43,613 nucleotides of DNA from Cellulomonas sp. APG4 (lineage in GTDB: Bacteria > Actinomycetota > Actinomycetes > Actinomycetales > Cellulomonadaceae). Below are positions 34,401 to 42,585 of this stretch, piece after piece. The position numbers and the translations under genes were made by a program. The stretch lies in contig NZ_JAACYI010000028.1 of the NCBI RefSeq assembly GCF_009996735.1, positions 1 through 43,613 of the forward strand, written 5' to 3'. A model generated the notes under the pieces. It had not been told where the DNA came from. It was given only the letters and a program-made list of their open reading frames with translations, and did no database searches. Positions within the stretch are counted from its first letter, which is position 1. Every line of letters starts with the position of its first letter.

Positions 34401-35726
34401 CAGACCGGCACGTTCGACGTCGACGTCGAGCTCGAGAACCCGCACGGGACGCAGACCGCGACCTGGCGCGTCGTCGTGGAGGACCCGGCGGGTGTCACCG
34501 CGCCCGCCGCGGCCGTGGTCGTGGCCGACCAGGCGATCACGCCGATCGCCGTCGGCGCCACGGGCTACCCGGCCCCCACGGTCACCGCGACGGGACTGCC
34601 CGACGGCCTCTCGGTCGTGACCGACGGCAGCGGCACGCGCGTCGTCGGTGTGCCCACCGAGGCCGGCCGGCACACGGTCACCCTCACCGCGACCAACGGT
34701 GTCGGTGCGCCGAGCACCACGACCCTCACGCTCGACGTCCACCAGGCCCCAGACCTGGGCGACGACCGCACGGCCTCCTTCCCGGCCGGCGCGACGTCGT
34801 CCCTCGCGCTCGCGGTGGCGGGTTACCCGGCACCGACGCTGACGACGTCGGCCCTGCCCTCGTGGCTCACGTTCGACGCGGCGGCGGCCACGTTCACCGG
34901 CGCTCCCACGTCCGCGCACGTGGGCGCCGAGGAGGTGGTCGAGGTGACCGCGACGAGTGCCGCGGGCAGCGACACCGTCGAGATCGCGTTCACGGTGACG
35001 GCGGCCCCCGCCGTCGTCGAGCGGGGCGGCACCACCACGGTGCGCGCCGGGGACGCCGTCGACGTCGCCCTCACGGCCGTGAGCGGGTACCCACGCCCCA
35101 CCGTCACGACGGATGGCCTGCCCACAGGTCTGGACGTCACGCTCGTCGCGGGCGAGCTGCGGCTCGTGGGCACGACGACGGTCGCGGGCACCCACGCCGT
35201 GACCCTCACGCTCACGAACGGTTCGGGCGGGGGCCTCCTCGTGCCCTGGACCGTCGTCGTCGAGGAGGTGGTCGTGGACCTCTCGGTCCGGAGCGCACCC
35301 GCCGGCGGCGGCGTGGACATCCGCGCGACGGGGCTGCAGCCGAACGAGACCGTCGAGGTCTGGCTGCACTCGACGCCGCGGCTCCTCGCGACAACGACGG
35401 CCGACGCCGCGGGCGGCCTGCGCCTCGCCGTGCGCATCCCCGCGGACACCCCGGCCGGCCAGCACACGGTCGTCGTCAAGGCGGCCTCGGGCGTGGTCGT
35501 CAGCGTGCCCATCCGCGTGCTGCCGCAGGCCTCGAGCCCGACCGCAGGCGGTGGCGCGGGCTCGACGGCGACCAACGGCGGCGGCGTGGCGGAGACCACT
35601 GGCTCGGGCTCGAGCCGTCAGGGCCTCGCGGCCACCGGGTCCGACGTGGGTGGGCTGCTGGCCCTCTCGCTGCTCTCGCTGACCGCGGGTGCGGCGATCC
35701 TCGTCGGACGGCGACGCCCGGCCTGA
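31464..35726 (+). CDS. Large secreted Ig-like repeat protein with LAATG wall-sorting signal
   Basis: This is a 1420-residue surface protein. Residues 1-36 are a signal peptide (MRPSARLRRATAAFTTAALAL, then a cleavage-like APATAAG). Residues ~37-215 form a non-repeated N-terminal domain with predicted beta structure and two cysteines (about 60 and 89). About twelve He_PIG-like Ig domains of 85-90 residues follow, with recurrent GYPAPTVTATGLPDGL, VVGVPTEAGRHTVTLTATN and similar. A further beta domain (about 1270-1350) and a Gly/Ser-rich spacer lead to LAATGSD at 1388, a hydrophobic helix and RRRPA. That is a sortase signal of the LAxTG type. GAGGA precedes the ATG. Adhesion or cell-envelope binding is plausible. 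Confidence 0.9.
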   Translation: MRPSARLRRATAAFTTAALALTMLAAGLVAPATAAGVGVVIDDFSGTSMGTRTLVVQQGYSCDVTGNTTQTPGAGTLRLEVRVPDSVGCPYAQAQVLWTASGTVDIAAGGADRIEMRYRDVLPNQTPAVTFGLRLTDVNGRVATVGGLSRNGGAASDWLTVRYTPAYEGDVAVLSFQSGFDRTQVKSVALLVAATTSNQNVAVTLEELRASNGEPVYQAPAFTSTAPLVFPPSTSTTRTVTVTGNPAPDVSVTSATPSWMTVSTSKSSSATTVTLSGNPGTAYAETSLSLHANVAGSLTADATIPVVVPSPVTVGYSSANATLGEAGLVTLGTATSTPGSRILGPTTGLPPGTALEVHGSDVRLVGAPTSTGTFTVATTVGNDYRSAPFSRQVVVGATASVDAVADQHVVLGESLSLPLTVAGYPAPSVDVTGLPDGVTYADGVIAGTPTSSGAHAVTVDVTNAWGSGSTSFAMTVGPRPTVTTPAATLVTAGEATALPVAVSGAPDDVTATGLPDGLALAFSASTASITGTPSRPTSAAQTSGTATITATNAFATATTDWSWTVQAAPELAGPATVSTTLGTPFTGAQVVATGFPTPEVSVQGAADLPAGVSLDLTTPGVVSVVGTPFASGTAVLEITADNGVGAPVVRTLTVRALVGPSFVDAAPRLTLAAGSTDELTLAWAGDPVPTLSLGSALPSWLTFDDTSGRFVASPGTDVAGVFGPYAVTATNPAGSAVADVTVEVTAPPTVVRELAGLVGPVGTPVAGLTIATYRGHPTPDVTVSGLPAGLTATTTGGVVTIAGTPTEGGDVVATITATNAHGSDSAPFPIEIHAPPTLSAPATVTVPQGVATTLPVTVGGYPRPLLVADGLPDGLVVDGAAGTITGTPVAPGASEVRLSLTRGGTPVAGSDVTVTVHVTAAPTFVTPPTRTTTRLGSPVDVAAFVGAGYPVPTASAAGLPTGLTLSQSGASVRLVGTPMQTGTFDVDVELENPHGTQTATWRVVVEDPAGVTAPAAAVVVADQAITPIAVGATGYPAPTVTATGLPDGLSVVTDGSGTRVVGVPTEAGRHTVTLTATNGVGAPSTTTLTLDVHQAPDLGDDRTASFPAGATSSLALAVAGYPAPTLTTSALPSWLTFDAAAATFTGAPTSAHVGAEEVVEVTATSAAGSDTVEIAFTVTAAPAVVERGGTTTVRAGDAVDVALTAVSGYPRPTVTTDGLPTGLDVTLVAGELRLVGTTTVAGTHAVTLTLTNGSGGGLLVPWTVVVEEVVVDLSVRSAPAGGGVDIRATGLQPNETVEVWLHSTPRLLATTTADAAGGLRLAVRIPADTPAGQHTVVVKAASGVVVSVPIRVLPQASSPTAGGGAGSTATNGGGVAETTGSGSSRQGLAATGSDVGGLLALSLLSLTAGAAILVGRRRPA
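32118..35268 (+). repeat. Array of ~12 Ig-like (He_PIG) domain repeats
   Basis: The protein-level repeat is 85-90 residues long. A typical unit runs from a proline-rich strand through ...GYPAPxVTxTGLPDGL... to ...GTPTxAGTHTVTLTATNxxG and a closing strand. Units are diverged at the DNA level, so this is an old array rather than recent tandem amplification. Several units deviate in length: the fourth has an insertion around TSAAQTSG, and the first two are less regular. Confidence 0.85.
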
Positions 35727-35749
35727 GACGGGTCCGGTGGTGCCGGTGG

Positions 35750-35777
35750 CCGCCGTCGGGGCCCTTCGCGACGGCGG
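35750..35777. terminator. Hairpin terminator between convergent genes
   Basis: CCGCCGTCG, a ten-base loop, CGACGGCGG: nine perfect pairs 24 bases after the stop of the surface protein gene. It abuts the stop of the NmrA-like gene on the other strand. Confidence 0.72.
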
Positions 35778-36632
35778 TCAGGCCTGCCGGCGCAGGTGCT
35801 CTCGCAGTGAGGTTGGGGCGGTGCCGGTGAGGCGCTCGACGGCGTCGGTGGGCTCGGCCATGACGTCGCTCGCGATGGCGGTGTAGGTGCTCACCCAGGC
35901 CTCGACCTGCCACGGCGGTGCGCCGTAGGGGGCGCGCGACGCGTAGGCCTCGTCGACTGTCTCGTCGTAGAAGGTCACCGTGCGGCCCCGCACCTCGCTG
36001 ATGATCCGGGCGACGTCGTGCATCGAGAGCGACTCGGGACCGGTGAGGTCGTACGTGCGCCCCGCGTGCTCGTCGGGCGCCTGGAGCACGGCGGCCGCGA
36101 CCCTGGCGACGTCCGCGCGGGCCACGAGGGCGCACCGCCCGTCGCCGGCCGGCCCGCGGATCACGCCGTCGTCGCCGACGAAGTCCTCCATGACGTCCAG
36201 GTAGAACGTGTCCCGCAGGAAGGTCCACCGCATCCCGGACGCCTTGAGGTGCTCCTCGGTGGCGTGGTGGTCGCGGGCCAGGGTGAACGTCGCGTCCGGG
36301 GCTGCCGCGGCGAACGAGGTGTAGACGACGTGCCGCACGCCGGCCTCGGCGGCGGCGTCGATGAACGTGGCGTGCTCGGCCGCGCGGTTCGCGCTCTCGT
36401 GACCGGAGACCATGAACAGCACCTCGACCCCGCGCAGCGCCTCCCGCGAGAGGGCGTGGTCGCCGTAGCTGACGCGTCGGACGTCGGCGACCGAGGCGAG
36501 CTGGGGCAGACGGGGGCTCGACGGATCGCGCACCAGCAGGCGTTGGGTGCGACCGGCGTCGTCCAGGTGCGCGGCGACGAGGCCGCCGACGTTGCCAGTG
36601 GCTCCGGTCACTCCGATGAGGGGTGCGTTCAC
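35778..36632 (-). CDS. NmrA-like NAD(P)-binding protein (SDR atypical)
   Basis: This 284-residue atypical short-chain protein opens with the nucleotide loop IGVTGATGNVGG (6-17). HVVYTSFAAAAPDATFTLARDHHATEEHLKASG follows the pattern of the NmrA/quinone-reductase (QorB-like) branch. RWTFLRDTFYLDVM and TYDLTGPESLSMHDVARIIS are late blocks of that family. The usual catalytic YxxxK is absent, as in other NmrA-like proteins, so it may be a redox sensor or an azo/quinone reductase. No partner gene is adjacent. Confidence 0.88.
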   Translation of the reverse strand: MNAPLIGVTGATGNVGGLVAAHLDDAGRTQRLLVRDPSSPRLPQLASVADVRRVSYGDHALSREALRGVEVLFMVSGHESANRAAEHATFIDAAAEAGVRHVVYTSFAAAAPDATFTLARDHHATEEHLKASGMRWTFLRDTFYLDVMEDFVGDDGVIRGPAGDGRCALVARADVARVAAAVLQAPDEHAGRTYDLTGPESLSMHDVARIISEVRGRTVTFYDETVDEAYASRAPYGAPPWQVEAWVSTYTAIASDVMAEPTDAVERLTGTAPTSLREHLRRQA

Positions 36633-36774
36633 GGGGCGGCTCCGCTCTGCTCGAGTTCCTCCGCTGTGCGGGATGGCTCGCCCATGGTGCGCCGCGGCGC
36701 GCGCACCCGCGACCCGTCGTGCAGGTGACGGAGTCGTCGAGGTGAGCGATCTGGGCGCCAGGATCTCAGCCGCG

Positions 36775-37254
36775 TCAGAGGGTGCGCAGCATGGTGTCGG
36801 AGCCGCCGTTGCGGCCGACGGTCACGAAACCGTGCCGGGCGTAGAGCGAGCGCGCGGCGACGTTCCCGTCCTCGACGCTGAGGCTCAAGGCCCGCCACCC
36901 GAGGCGCTGAGCCTGCGCGAGGAGGCCGGCGAGCAGTGCGGACCCCACGCCCCGGCCGTGATGAGCGCGGGCCACCGCCATGCCGAGCTCCGGGACGTCG
37001 TCTGCGACGTAGCCGTAGCCCGGCGCAGCGGCGGGCAGCGCGCGCGCCCAGGCGGCGCCGAGCGGTAGCCCGTCGTCCTCGGTCGCGATGAGCCCGAAGT
37101 CGTCCGGGCGTCGCCATCCGCCGAGGTAGCGCCCGGTGTGCTCGTCCGCGAGCATCTCCGCGCGGGTCACCCGCGCCGTCCCGTCCCAATTGAATGCCTC
37201 GAGGAGCAGGTCGTGAAGCAGGTCGAGGTCGCCGCTGGTCGCGTCACGGAGCAT
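36775..37254 (-). CDS. GNAT-family acetyltransferase
   Basis: The start is ATG 37254, because the longer in-frame version would cover the dnaK control region. The 159-residue product has ELGMAVARAHHGRGVGSALLAGLLAQAQRLG, where R-G-x-G-x-G/A marks the acetyl-CoA loop, and LSLSVEDGNVAARSLYARHGFVTVG, the final strand and helix of the fold. The substrate is not evident. It is divergent from the dnaK operon. Confidence 0.88.
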   Translation of the reverse strand: MLRDATSGDLDLLHDLLLEAFNWDGTARVTRAEMLADEHTGRYLGGWRRPDDFGLIATEDDGLPLGAAWARALPAAAPGYGYVADDVPELGMAVARAHHGRGVGSALLAGLLAQAQRLGWRALSLSVEDGNVAARSLYARHGFVTVGRNGGSDTMLRTL

Positions 37255-37385
37255 CACGGCCGCGATCCTCGCACCCCACGTGCGTCCACGCGCCTCCTTT
37301 CCGACGCTGCTCACGCATCGAACGTCCTCCGGGGGGAGTCGGGACATCGCTGGCGGGATGCGGGAACACGCGGACCACGAGCGGA

Positions 37386-37406
37386 GTTGAGTCTGGTGGG
37401 CTCAAG
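37386..37406. promoter_or_regulatory. HAIR element 1 (HspR operator)
   Basis: GTTGAGT, seven bases, GCTCAAG: matches the HAIR consensus CTTGAGT-N7-ACTCAAG at 12 of 14 positions. It lies 92 bases upstream of the dnaK start. Confidence 0.88.
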
Positions 37407-37448
37407 TTGAGGCCCTCGGAGTTGCATCGCGACTCGGTGGGACGCAGA

Positions 37449-37469
37449 CTTGAGCGCAGCAGGCTCAAC
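37449..37469. promoter_or_regulatory. HAIR element 2 (HspR operator)
   Basis: CTTGAGC, seven bases, GCTCAAC: a second HAIR match with the exact N7 spacing. It lies 28 bases upstream of the dnaK start, with the ribosome site GGAAGAGGG between. With element 1 it should let the HspR protein of this operon repress dnaK at normal temperature. Confidence 0.88.
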
Positions 37470-37497
37470 ATCGCATCCAAGGAAGAGGGCATCACCC

Positions 37498-39357
37498 ATG
37501 GCACGAGCGGTCGGGATCGACCTCGGCACCACCAACTCCGTCGTCTCCGTCCTCGAGGGCGGGGAGCCCACGGTCATCGCCAACGCAGAGGGCGCGCGCA
37601 CGACGCCGTCGGTCGTCGCGTTCTCCAAGACGGGCGAGGTGCTCGTCGGCGAGGTCGCCAAGCGCCAGGCGGTCACGAACGTCGACCGCACCATCTCGTC
37701 GGTCAAGCGCCACATGGGCACCGACTGGAAGCAGCAGATCGACGACAAGACCTACTCCGCGCAGGAGATCTCCGCGCGCATCCTCGGCAAGCTCAAGCGC
37801 GACGCCGAGGAGTACCTCGGCGAGCCCGTGACGGACGCCGTCATCACCGTCCCGGCGTACTTCAACGACGCCGAGCGTCAGGCGACCAAGGACGCCGGCC
37901 AGATCGCGGGCCTCAACGTGCTGCGCATCGTCAACGAGCCCACCGCGGCCGCCCTCGCCTACGGCCTCGACAAGGGCAAGGAGGACGAGCTGATCCTCGT
38001 CTTCGACCTGGGTGGCGGCACCTTCGACGTCTCCCTGCTCGAGGTCGGCAAGGACGAGGACGAGTTCTCGACCATCCAGGTGCGCGCCACGCACGGCGAC
38101 AACCGCCTGGGCGGCGACGACTGGGACCAGCGGATCGTCGACCACCTCATCAAGGAGGTCAAGAACACCGCGGGCGTCGACCTGTCCAAGGACAAGATCG
38201 CGCTCCAGCGTCTGCGCGAGGCGGCCGAGCAGGCCAAGAAGGAGCTCTCGTCCGCGACGAGCACCAACATCTCGATGCAGTACCTCTCGATGAGCGAGAA
38301 CGGCCCCGTCCACCTGGACAGCAAGCTCACGCGCGCGCAGTTCCAGCAGATGACGGCCGACCTGATCGAGCGCACCAAGCAGCCGTTCCAGCAGGTCATC
38401 AAGGACGCCGGCATCTCGGTCAGCGACATCGACCACGTGGTGCTCGTGGGCGGCTCGACCCGCATGCCCGCGGTCACCGAGGTGGTCAAGGAGCTCACGG
38501 GCGGCAAGGAGCCCAACAAGGGCGTCAACCCGGACGAGGTGGTCGCCGTCGGCGCCGCGCTCCAGGCCGGCGTCATCAAGGGTGAGCGCAAGGACGTGCT
38601 GCTCATCGACGTCACCCCGCTGAGCCTCGGCATCGAGACCAAGGGCGGCGTGATGACCAAGCTCATCGAGCGCAACACGGCCATCCCCACCAAGCGCAGC
38701 GAGATCTTCTCGACGGCCGACGACAACCAGCCGTCGGTGCTCATCCAGGTGTTCCAGGGTGAGCGCGAGTTCGCGCGCGACAACAAGCCGCTCGGCACGT
38801 TCGAGCTCACCGGCATCGCGCCGGCGCCGCGCGGCATGCCGCAGATCGAGGTCACCTTCGACATCGACGCGAACGGCATCGTGCACGTGTCCGCCAAGGA
38901 CCGCGGCACGGGCAAGGAGCAGTCGATGACCATCACCGGCGGCTCGGCCCTCCCCAAGGAGGACATCGACCGCATGGTCAAGGAGGCCGAGGAGCACGCG
39001 GCCGAGGACAAGAAGCGCCGCGAGGACGCCGAGACCCGCAACCAGGCCGAGGCCCTCGCCTACCAGACCGAGAAGGTGCTGGCGGACAACGGCGACAAGG
39101 TCCCCGAGGACGTCAAGACCGAGGTCGAGAGTGCCGTCGCCGAGCTCAAGACGGCGCTCGAGGGCGACGACATCGAGGCCGTGAAGGCCAAGCAGGGCGC
39201 GCTCGCCGCGGTGAGCCAGAAGATCGGCGAGGCCATCTACAAGGCCGAGGCCGAGCAGGGCGGCGGCGAGCAGCCGGCACCCGACGCGACCGAGGCGACG
39301 GACTCCGACGAGGACGTCGTCGACGCCGAGATCGTGGATGAGGACGACAAGAAGTGA
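37498..39357 (+). CDS. dnaK: Hsp70 chaperone DnaK
   Basis: This ATP-dependent chaperone binds exposed hydrophobic peptides. The 619-residue product opens with [17 protein letters not shown]. The phosphate loop [16 protein letters not shown], the linker region [19 protein letters not shown] and the C-terminal lid are all present. The end [16 protein letters not shown] has the usual acidic EEVD-like bacterial tail. The ATG at 37498 is preceded by GGAAGAGGG and the two HAIR operators. It overlaps grpE by four bases (GTGA). Confidence 0.97.
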   Translation: MARAVGIDLGTTNSVVSVLEGGEPTVIANAEGARTTPSVVAFSKTGEVLVGEVAKRQAVTNVDRTISSVKRHMGTDWKQQIDDKTYSAQEISARILGKLKRDAEEYLGEPVTDAVITVPAYFNDAERQATKDAGQIAGLNVLRIVNEPTAAALAYGLDKGKEDELILVFDLGGGTFDVSLLEVGKDEDEFSTIQVRATHGDNRLGGDDWDQRIVDHLIKEVKNTAGVDLSKDKIALQRLREAAEQAKKELSSATSTNISMQYLSMSENGPVHLDSKLTRAQFQQMTADLIERTKQPFQQVIKDAGISVSDIDHVVLVGGSTRMPAVTEVVKELTGGKEPNKGVNPDEVVAVGAALQAGVIKGERKDVLLIDVTPLSLGIETKGGVMTKLIERNTAIPTKRSEIFSTADDNQPSVLIQVFQGEREFARDNKPLGTFELTGIAPAPRGMPQIEVTFDIDANGIVHVSAKDRGTGKEQSMTITGGSALPKEDIDRMVKEAEEHAAEDKKRREDAETRNQAEALAYQTEKVLADNGDKVPEDVKTEVESAVAELKTALEGDDIEAVKAKQGALAAVSQKIGEAIYKAEAEQGGGEQPAPDATEATDSDEDVVDAEIVDEDDKK

Positions 39358-39995
39358 CGGACGACTTCACGCCATCGGACCGCGGCGCCGAGGAGCCGGC
39401 GCCGCGGTTCACGGACCGACGCAAGATCGACCCGGAGACCGGGAAGGTGCGTGAGCAGCCCGGCACGACGGCGGGCGAGGGCGACCAGTCCCAGCCCTCC
39501 TCCGGGGGCGACGCGGCGGGCACGCCGTCGGCCGGGGACGCCCCGGCCGCGGGTGACGTGCCCGCCGAGGGGGCCGAGAAGCTCGCCCAGGAGCGGCTCG
39601 AGGACCTCCAGCGCCTCCAGGCCGAGTACGTGAACTACCGCAGGCGCGTCGAGCGGGACCGCCTCGTGGCGCGCGACCAGACCGTGGTCGCCGTCGTCGA
39701 GGCGCTCATCCCGGTGCTCGACGACGTCGAGCTCGCGCGGCAGCACGGCGAGCTCGAGGGCGGGCCGTTCGCGTCGATCGCCGAGAAGCTCGAGGGCGCG
39801 CTCGGCAGGTTCGGCTGGGAGCGGTACGGCGCGCAGGGCGAGGGCTTCGACCCGAACCTGCACGAGGCGCTCATGCACCAGCACTCGGACGAGGTCACCG
39901 AACCCACGGTCACGCAGGTGCTCCAGCCCGGCCACAAGGTGGGCGAGCGCATCGTGCGGGCCGCGCGCGTCGCGGTCTCCGAGCCCGAGGGCTGA
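39354..39995 (+). CDS. grpE: Nucleotide exchange factor GrpE
   Basis: It releases ADP from DnaK and completes the chaperone cycle. The GTG start at 39354 overlaps the dnaK stop. The 213-residue product has a disordered acidic/proline/glycine N-terminus of about 80 residues, longer than in most GrpE. The coiled-coil helix and head follow: [37 protein letters not shown], and [45 protein letters not shown]. The last block is the diagnostic GrpE head. Confidence 0.95.
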   Translation: MTDDFTPSDRGAEEPAPRFTDRRKIDPETGKVREQPGTTAGEGDQSQPSSGGDAAGTPSAGDAPAAGDVPAEGAEKLAQERLEDLQRLQAEYVNYRRRVERDRLVARDQTVVAVVEALIPVLDDVELARQHGELEGGPFASIAEKLEGALGRFGWERYGAQGEGFDPNLHEALMHQHSDEVTEPTVTQVLQPGHKVGERIVRAARVAVSEPEG

Positions 39996-40045
39996 GTGGG
40001 CGACCGCAGCACGAGGCACGACGACACGTGGGAAGGGGGTAGGCG

Positions 40046-41071
40046 ATGACGGGTCAGGACTGGTTCGAGAAGGACTTCTACGCGACGCTCGGCGTCCCGA
40101 AGAACGCGGACGACGCTGCGATCAAGAAGGCGTACCGCAAGAAGGCGCGCACGCTGCACCCCGACCACAACCCGGGTGACGCGAACGCCGAGGCGCGGTT
40201 CAAGGAGGTCGGCGAGGCCTACGCGGTGCTCTCCGACCCCGAGCAGCGGCGGCAGTACGACGCCGTGCGTGCCATGGCCGGCGGCGGTGCCCGGTTCTCC
40301 GCGGGTCCGGGTGGGCCGGGAGGCGCCGGGGGCGCGGGCTTCGAGGACCTCTTCGGAGGGCTGTTCGGAGGCGGTGCACCCGGCGGTGCCGGAGCCGGGC
40401 CGCGCGTCCGCTACACGCAGGGCGGCGCACCCGGCGGTGGCGCCGGGGGTGCAGGCTTCGAGGACCTGCTCGGCGGGCTCTTCGGCGGCGGTGGCGGCGG
40501 CTTCGGTGCCGCGCGCGGCCCTCAGCGCGGCGTGGACCTCGAGGCGACGACGACGCTCGGCTTCCGGCAGGCCGTCGAGGGCTCGACGGTCACGCTCTCG
40601 GTCGAGGGGCGCAAGGTCACCGCGCGCATCCCGGCCGGGGTGCGCGACGGCCAGAAGATCCGGCTGCGCGGCAAGGGGCGGCCCGGTGATGCCGGCGCTC
40701 CCGCGGGTGACCTGGTCATCAAGGTGCGCGTCGAGCAGCACCCGGTGTTCACGCTCGACGGGCAGAACCTCCGCGTCACCGTGCCGGTCACCTTCGACGA
40801 GGCCGCTCTGGGTGCCCAGGTCGACGTGCCGACGCTCGACGGGGGCACGGTGCGCGTCAAGGTGCCCGAGGGCACGCCGTCGGGCCGGACGCTGCGCGTC
40901 AAGGGGCGCGGCGTCACCACGTCGTCGGGCGCGGGCGACCTGCTGGTCACCGTGCAGGTGGTGGTGCCCCAGCGGCTCAACAGCGAGGCGCGCGCGGCCG
41001 TCGAGGCGTTCCGCACCGCGACCGAGGGCGCGGACGTGCGCCGCGAGCTGCGGGAGCGGGCGGTGCACTGA
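40046..41071 (+). CDS. dnaJ: J-domain co-chaperone, class B-like (no zinc finger)
   Basis: It stimulates the DnaK ATPase and delivers substrates. In the 341-residue product, the J domain is at about 10-75 with the essential HPDHNP at 38-43. It is followed by a Gly/Phe-rich linker containing two near-identical blocks, [16 protein letters not shown] and [17 protein letters not shown]-terminal substrate-binding domains I and II follow ([34 protein letters not shown]). There is no cysteine at all, so the four CxxCxGxG zinc repeats of classical DnaJ are missing; the layout is CbpA-like. AAGGGGG precedes the ATG. It ends by overlapping hspR (TGATG). Confidence 0.93.
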   Translation: MTGQDWFEKDFYATLGVPKNADDAAIKKAYRKKARTLHPDHNPGDANAEARFKEVGEAYAVLSDPEQRRQYDAVRAMAGGGARFSAGPGGPGGAGGAGFEDLFGGLFGGGAPGGAGAGPRVRYTQGGAPGGGAGGAGFEDLLGGLFGGGGGGFGAARGPQRGVDLEATTTLGFRQAVEGSTVTLSVEGRKVTARIPAGVRDGQKIRLRGKGRPGDAGAPAGDLVIKVRVEQHPVFTLDGQNLRVTVPVTFDEAALGAQVDVPTLDGGTVRVKVPEGTPSGRTLRVKGRGVTTSSGAGDLLVTVQVVVPQRLNSEARAAVEAFRTATEGADVRRELRERAVH

Positions 41072-41481
41072 TGCCCTCGTACGACGCCCCGGTGTTCGTG
41101 ATCTCGGTCGCGGCCGAGCTCGCGGGCATGCACCCGCAGACCCTGCGGCAGTACGACCGCCTGGGGCTCGTGGTGCCGGGGCGCGCGCGGGGGCGCGGGC
41201 GTCGCTACTCGTTGCGCGACGTCGACACCCTGCGCGAGGTGCAGCGTCTGAGTCAGGACGAGGGCATCAACCTCTCGGGGATCAAGCGGATCCTCGCGCT
41301 CGAGGCCGAGGTGCGCCGGCTGCGTGAGCAGGTCGAGCTGCTGCGCGCGGTCGCGGAGCCCGGGCACCGCGTGTTCGCCGCCGGTCCCGAGGGCGAGGTG
41401 GTGGCGGTGCCGCGCGGGCACCGCCCGGCGCGCGTGACGGGCGCGGGTGCGCTCGTGGTCTGGCGGCCCACGGGCCGCTGA
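41071..41481 (+). CDS. hspR: Heat-shock repressor HspR (MerR family)
   Basis: It binds HAIR elements and represses the dnaK operon; in known systems DnaK acts as its co-repressor. The 136-residue product has a MerR HTH: VFVISVAAELAGMHPQTLRQYDRLGLVVPGRARGRGRRYSLRDVDTL, then a helix QRLSQDEGINLSGIKRILALEAEV, the HspR signature. The C-terminal part is a coiled coil with a short basic tail. It is the last gene of the operon, translationally coupled to dnaJ, and followed by a strong terminator. Confidence 0.95.
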   Translation: MPSYDAPVFVISVAAELAGMHPQTLRQYDRLGLVVPGRARGRGRRYSLRDVDTLREVQRLSQDEGINLSGIKRILALEAEVRRLREQVELLRAVAEPGHRVFAAGPEGEVVAVPRGHRPARVTGAGALVVWRPTGR

Positions 41482-41522
41482 CGACGCCGTCGGGCACGCA
41501 CGCGACGGGCGGGGCGGGAACA

Positions 41523-41570
41523 GGAACGGGGCCGGCCGGACGAGAGTCCGGACCGGCCCCGTTCCCTTGT
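41523..41570 (+). terminator. Strong rho-independent-like terminator
   Basis: GGAACGGGGCCGG-CCGGAC, loop GAGA, GTCCGG-A-CCGGCCCCGTTCC: a stem of about 19 pairs with a single bulged base, followed by CTTGT. It lies 42 bases after the hspR stop and should end the dnaK operon. It also faces the convergent gene at 41597-42364. Confidence 0.93.
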
Positions 41571-41596
41571 GGGGGGATGCTGGTGGTCAGGGGCGC

Positions 41597-42364
41597 TCAG
41601 CGGCGCAGGTGGTGCAGCAGGTCGACCGCGCGGTCGTGCGTCTCGGGCAGCGGCTCGATCCAGATGCGCGGCGGGGTGCGCATGAGCTCGGTGATCTGCA
41701 GGCGGGCGGCGTGGTCGTTGACCTGGTCGCGCATGCGGCGCACGGTCTCGCCGAGCTCCCAGTCGCGTGCGACGAGCACCGCAAAGGCACCGCCGCCGAG
41801 GGCCGCCATCGGGTGGCCGTTGCCGAGCGCGGCCGTCAGGGCCCGGCCCATCGCGGCCGAGCGGGCCATGCGCCGCCACGGCGGCAGCTCCTCCGCGGCG
41901 ACGTCCACGAGCACCAGGCAGTGCGTCATGAACGCGTGGTGCGCGTGCTTGCGCACGGTGCTGTAGGTCTCGGCGAGCCGCACACCCAGGTACTCGACCG
42001 TGGGCAGCCCGGACTCGGCGTCCATGCAGGCCGCCTGCGCCGGCACGGACTCCATCGCGGCGGCCCAGCCCTCGCAGAGTGCGCGCGTCACGTCGAGGCC
42101 CGGCTCGCGGCCCACGAGGGAGTAGAGGACGGCGAGGTCGTCGAGGCTCTCGGCGATGCCGACGCCCGCGGCGCCGCGCACCTCGCCGAGCCGGTACGCG
42201 GGTGCGCTCGCGCACGCCCCGCTCGCCACCGCCTCGGTCACGGCGTCGACGGCGGGGTGGTACCAGTCACCGGGGCGCAGCCACACGGACTCGAGCGACT
42301 CGGCGCGCCACTGCTCGCGCAGGGTGGGCGCCGTGCCGGCGTGGGTCTGGTCGGTCGCAGTCAC
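41597..42364 (-). CDS. Hypothetical protein with degenerate GGDEF-like segment
   Basis: This 255-residue soluble protein starts at GTG 42364. The C-terminal half has GRALTAALGNGHPMAALGGGAFAVLVARDWELGETVRRMRDQVNDHAARLQ. This resembles the layout of a GGDEF domain (alternating helix, then GG-x-x-F followed by two strands), but the motif reads GGGAF, so cyclase activity is not expected. The N-terminal half is Ala-rich with DWYHPAVDAVTEAV. No confident family assignment is possible. It faces the chaperone operon terminator and is divergent from the sigma factor gene. Confidence 0.55.
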   Translation of the reverse strand: MTATDQTHAGTAPTLREQWRAESLESVWLRPGDWYHPAVDAVTEAVASGACASAPAYRLGEVRGAAGVGIAESLDDLAVLYSLVGREPGLDVTRALCEGWAAAMESVPAQAACMDAESGLPTVEYLGVRLAETYSTVRKHAHHAFMTHCLVLVDVAAEELPPWRRMARSAAMGRALTAALGNGHPMAALGGGAFAVLVARDWELGETVRRMRDQVNDHAARLQITELMRTPPRIWIEPLPETHDRAVDLLHHLRR

Positions 42365-42585
42365 GCGGGATGAGAGCGAGGCCCGCGCGCCTCATGACGC
42401 GGGTTCGGCGGGTGAGATCGGATTCACCCGTTCTGCCCACCTGATCTTGACGGGGTATGGGATTCTCTACTGGGCACATGTCGGTTCTGTCCGGTCGAGA
42501 TCGGGCCGCATCGTGCCGATACGTCCTGGGGGAGCGTGCGGAACCCCCTCCGTACGCGTGGCGGCAACCCTCGGGAGGAGGTGCG

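Noticed and set aside
42447-42470. TTGACG plus TATGGG/TACTGG as a sigma-70-type promoter for the ECF gene
   Set aside because: The spacing between the hexamers is unsuitable and the -10 match is poor.
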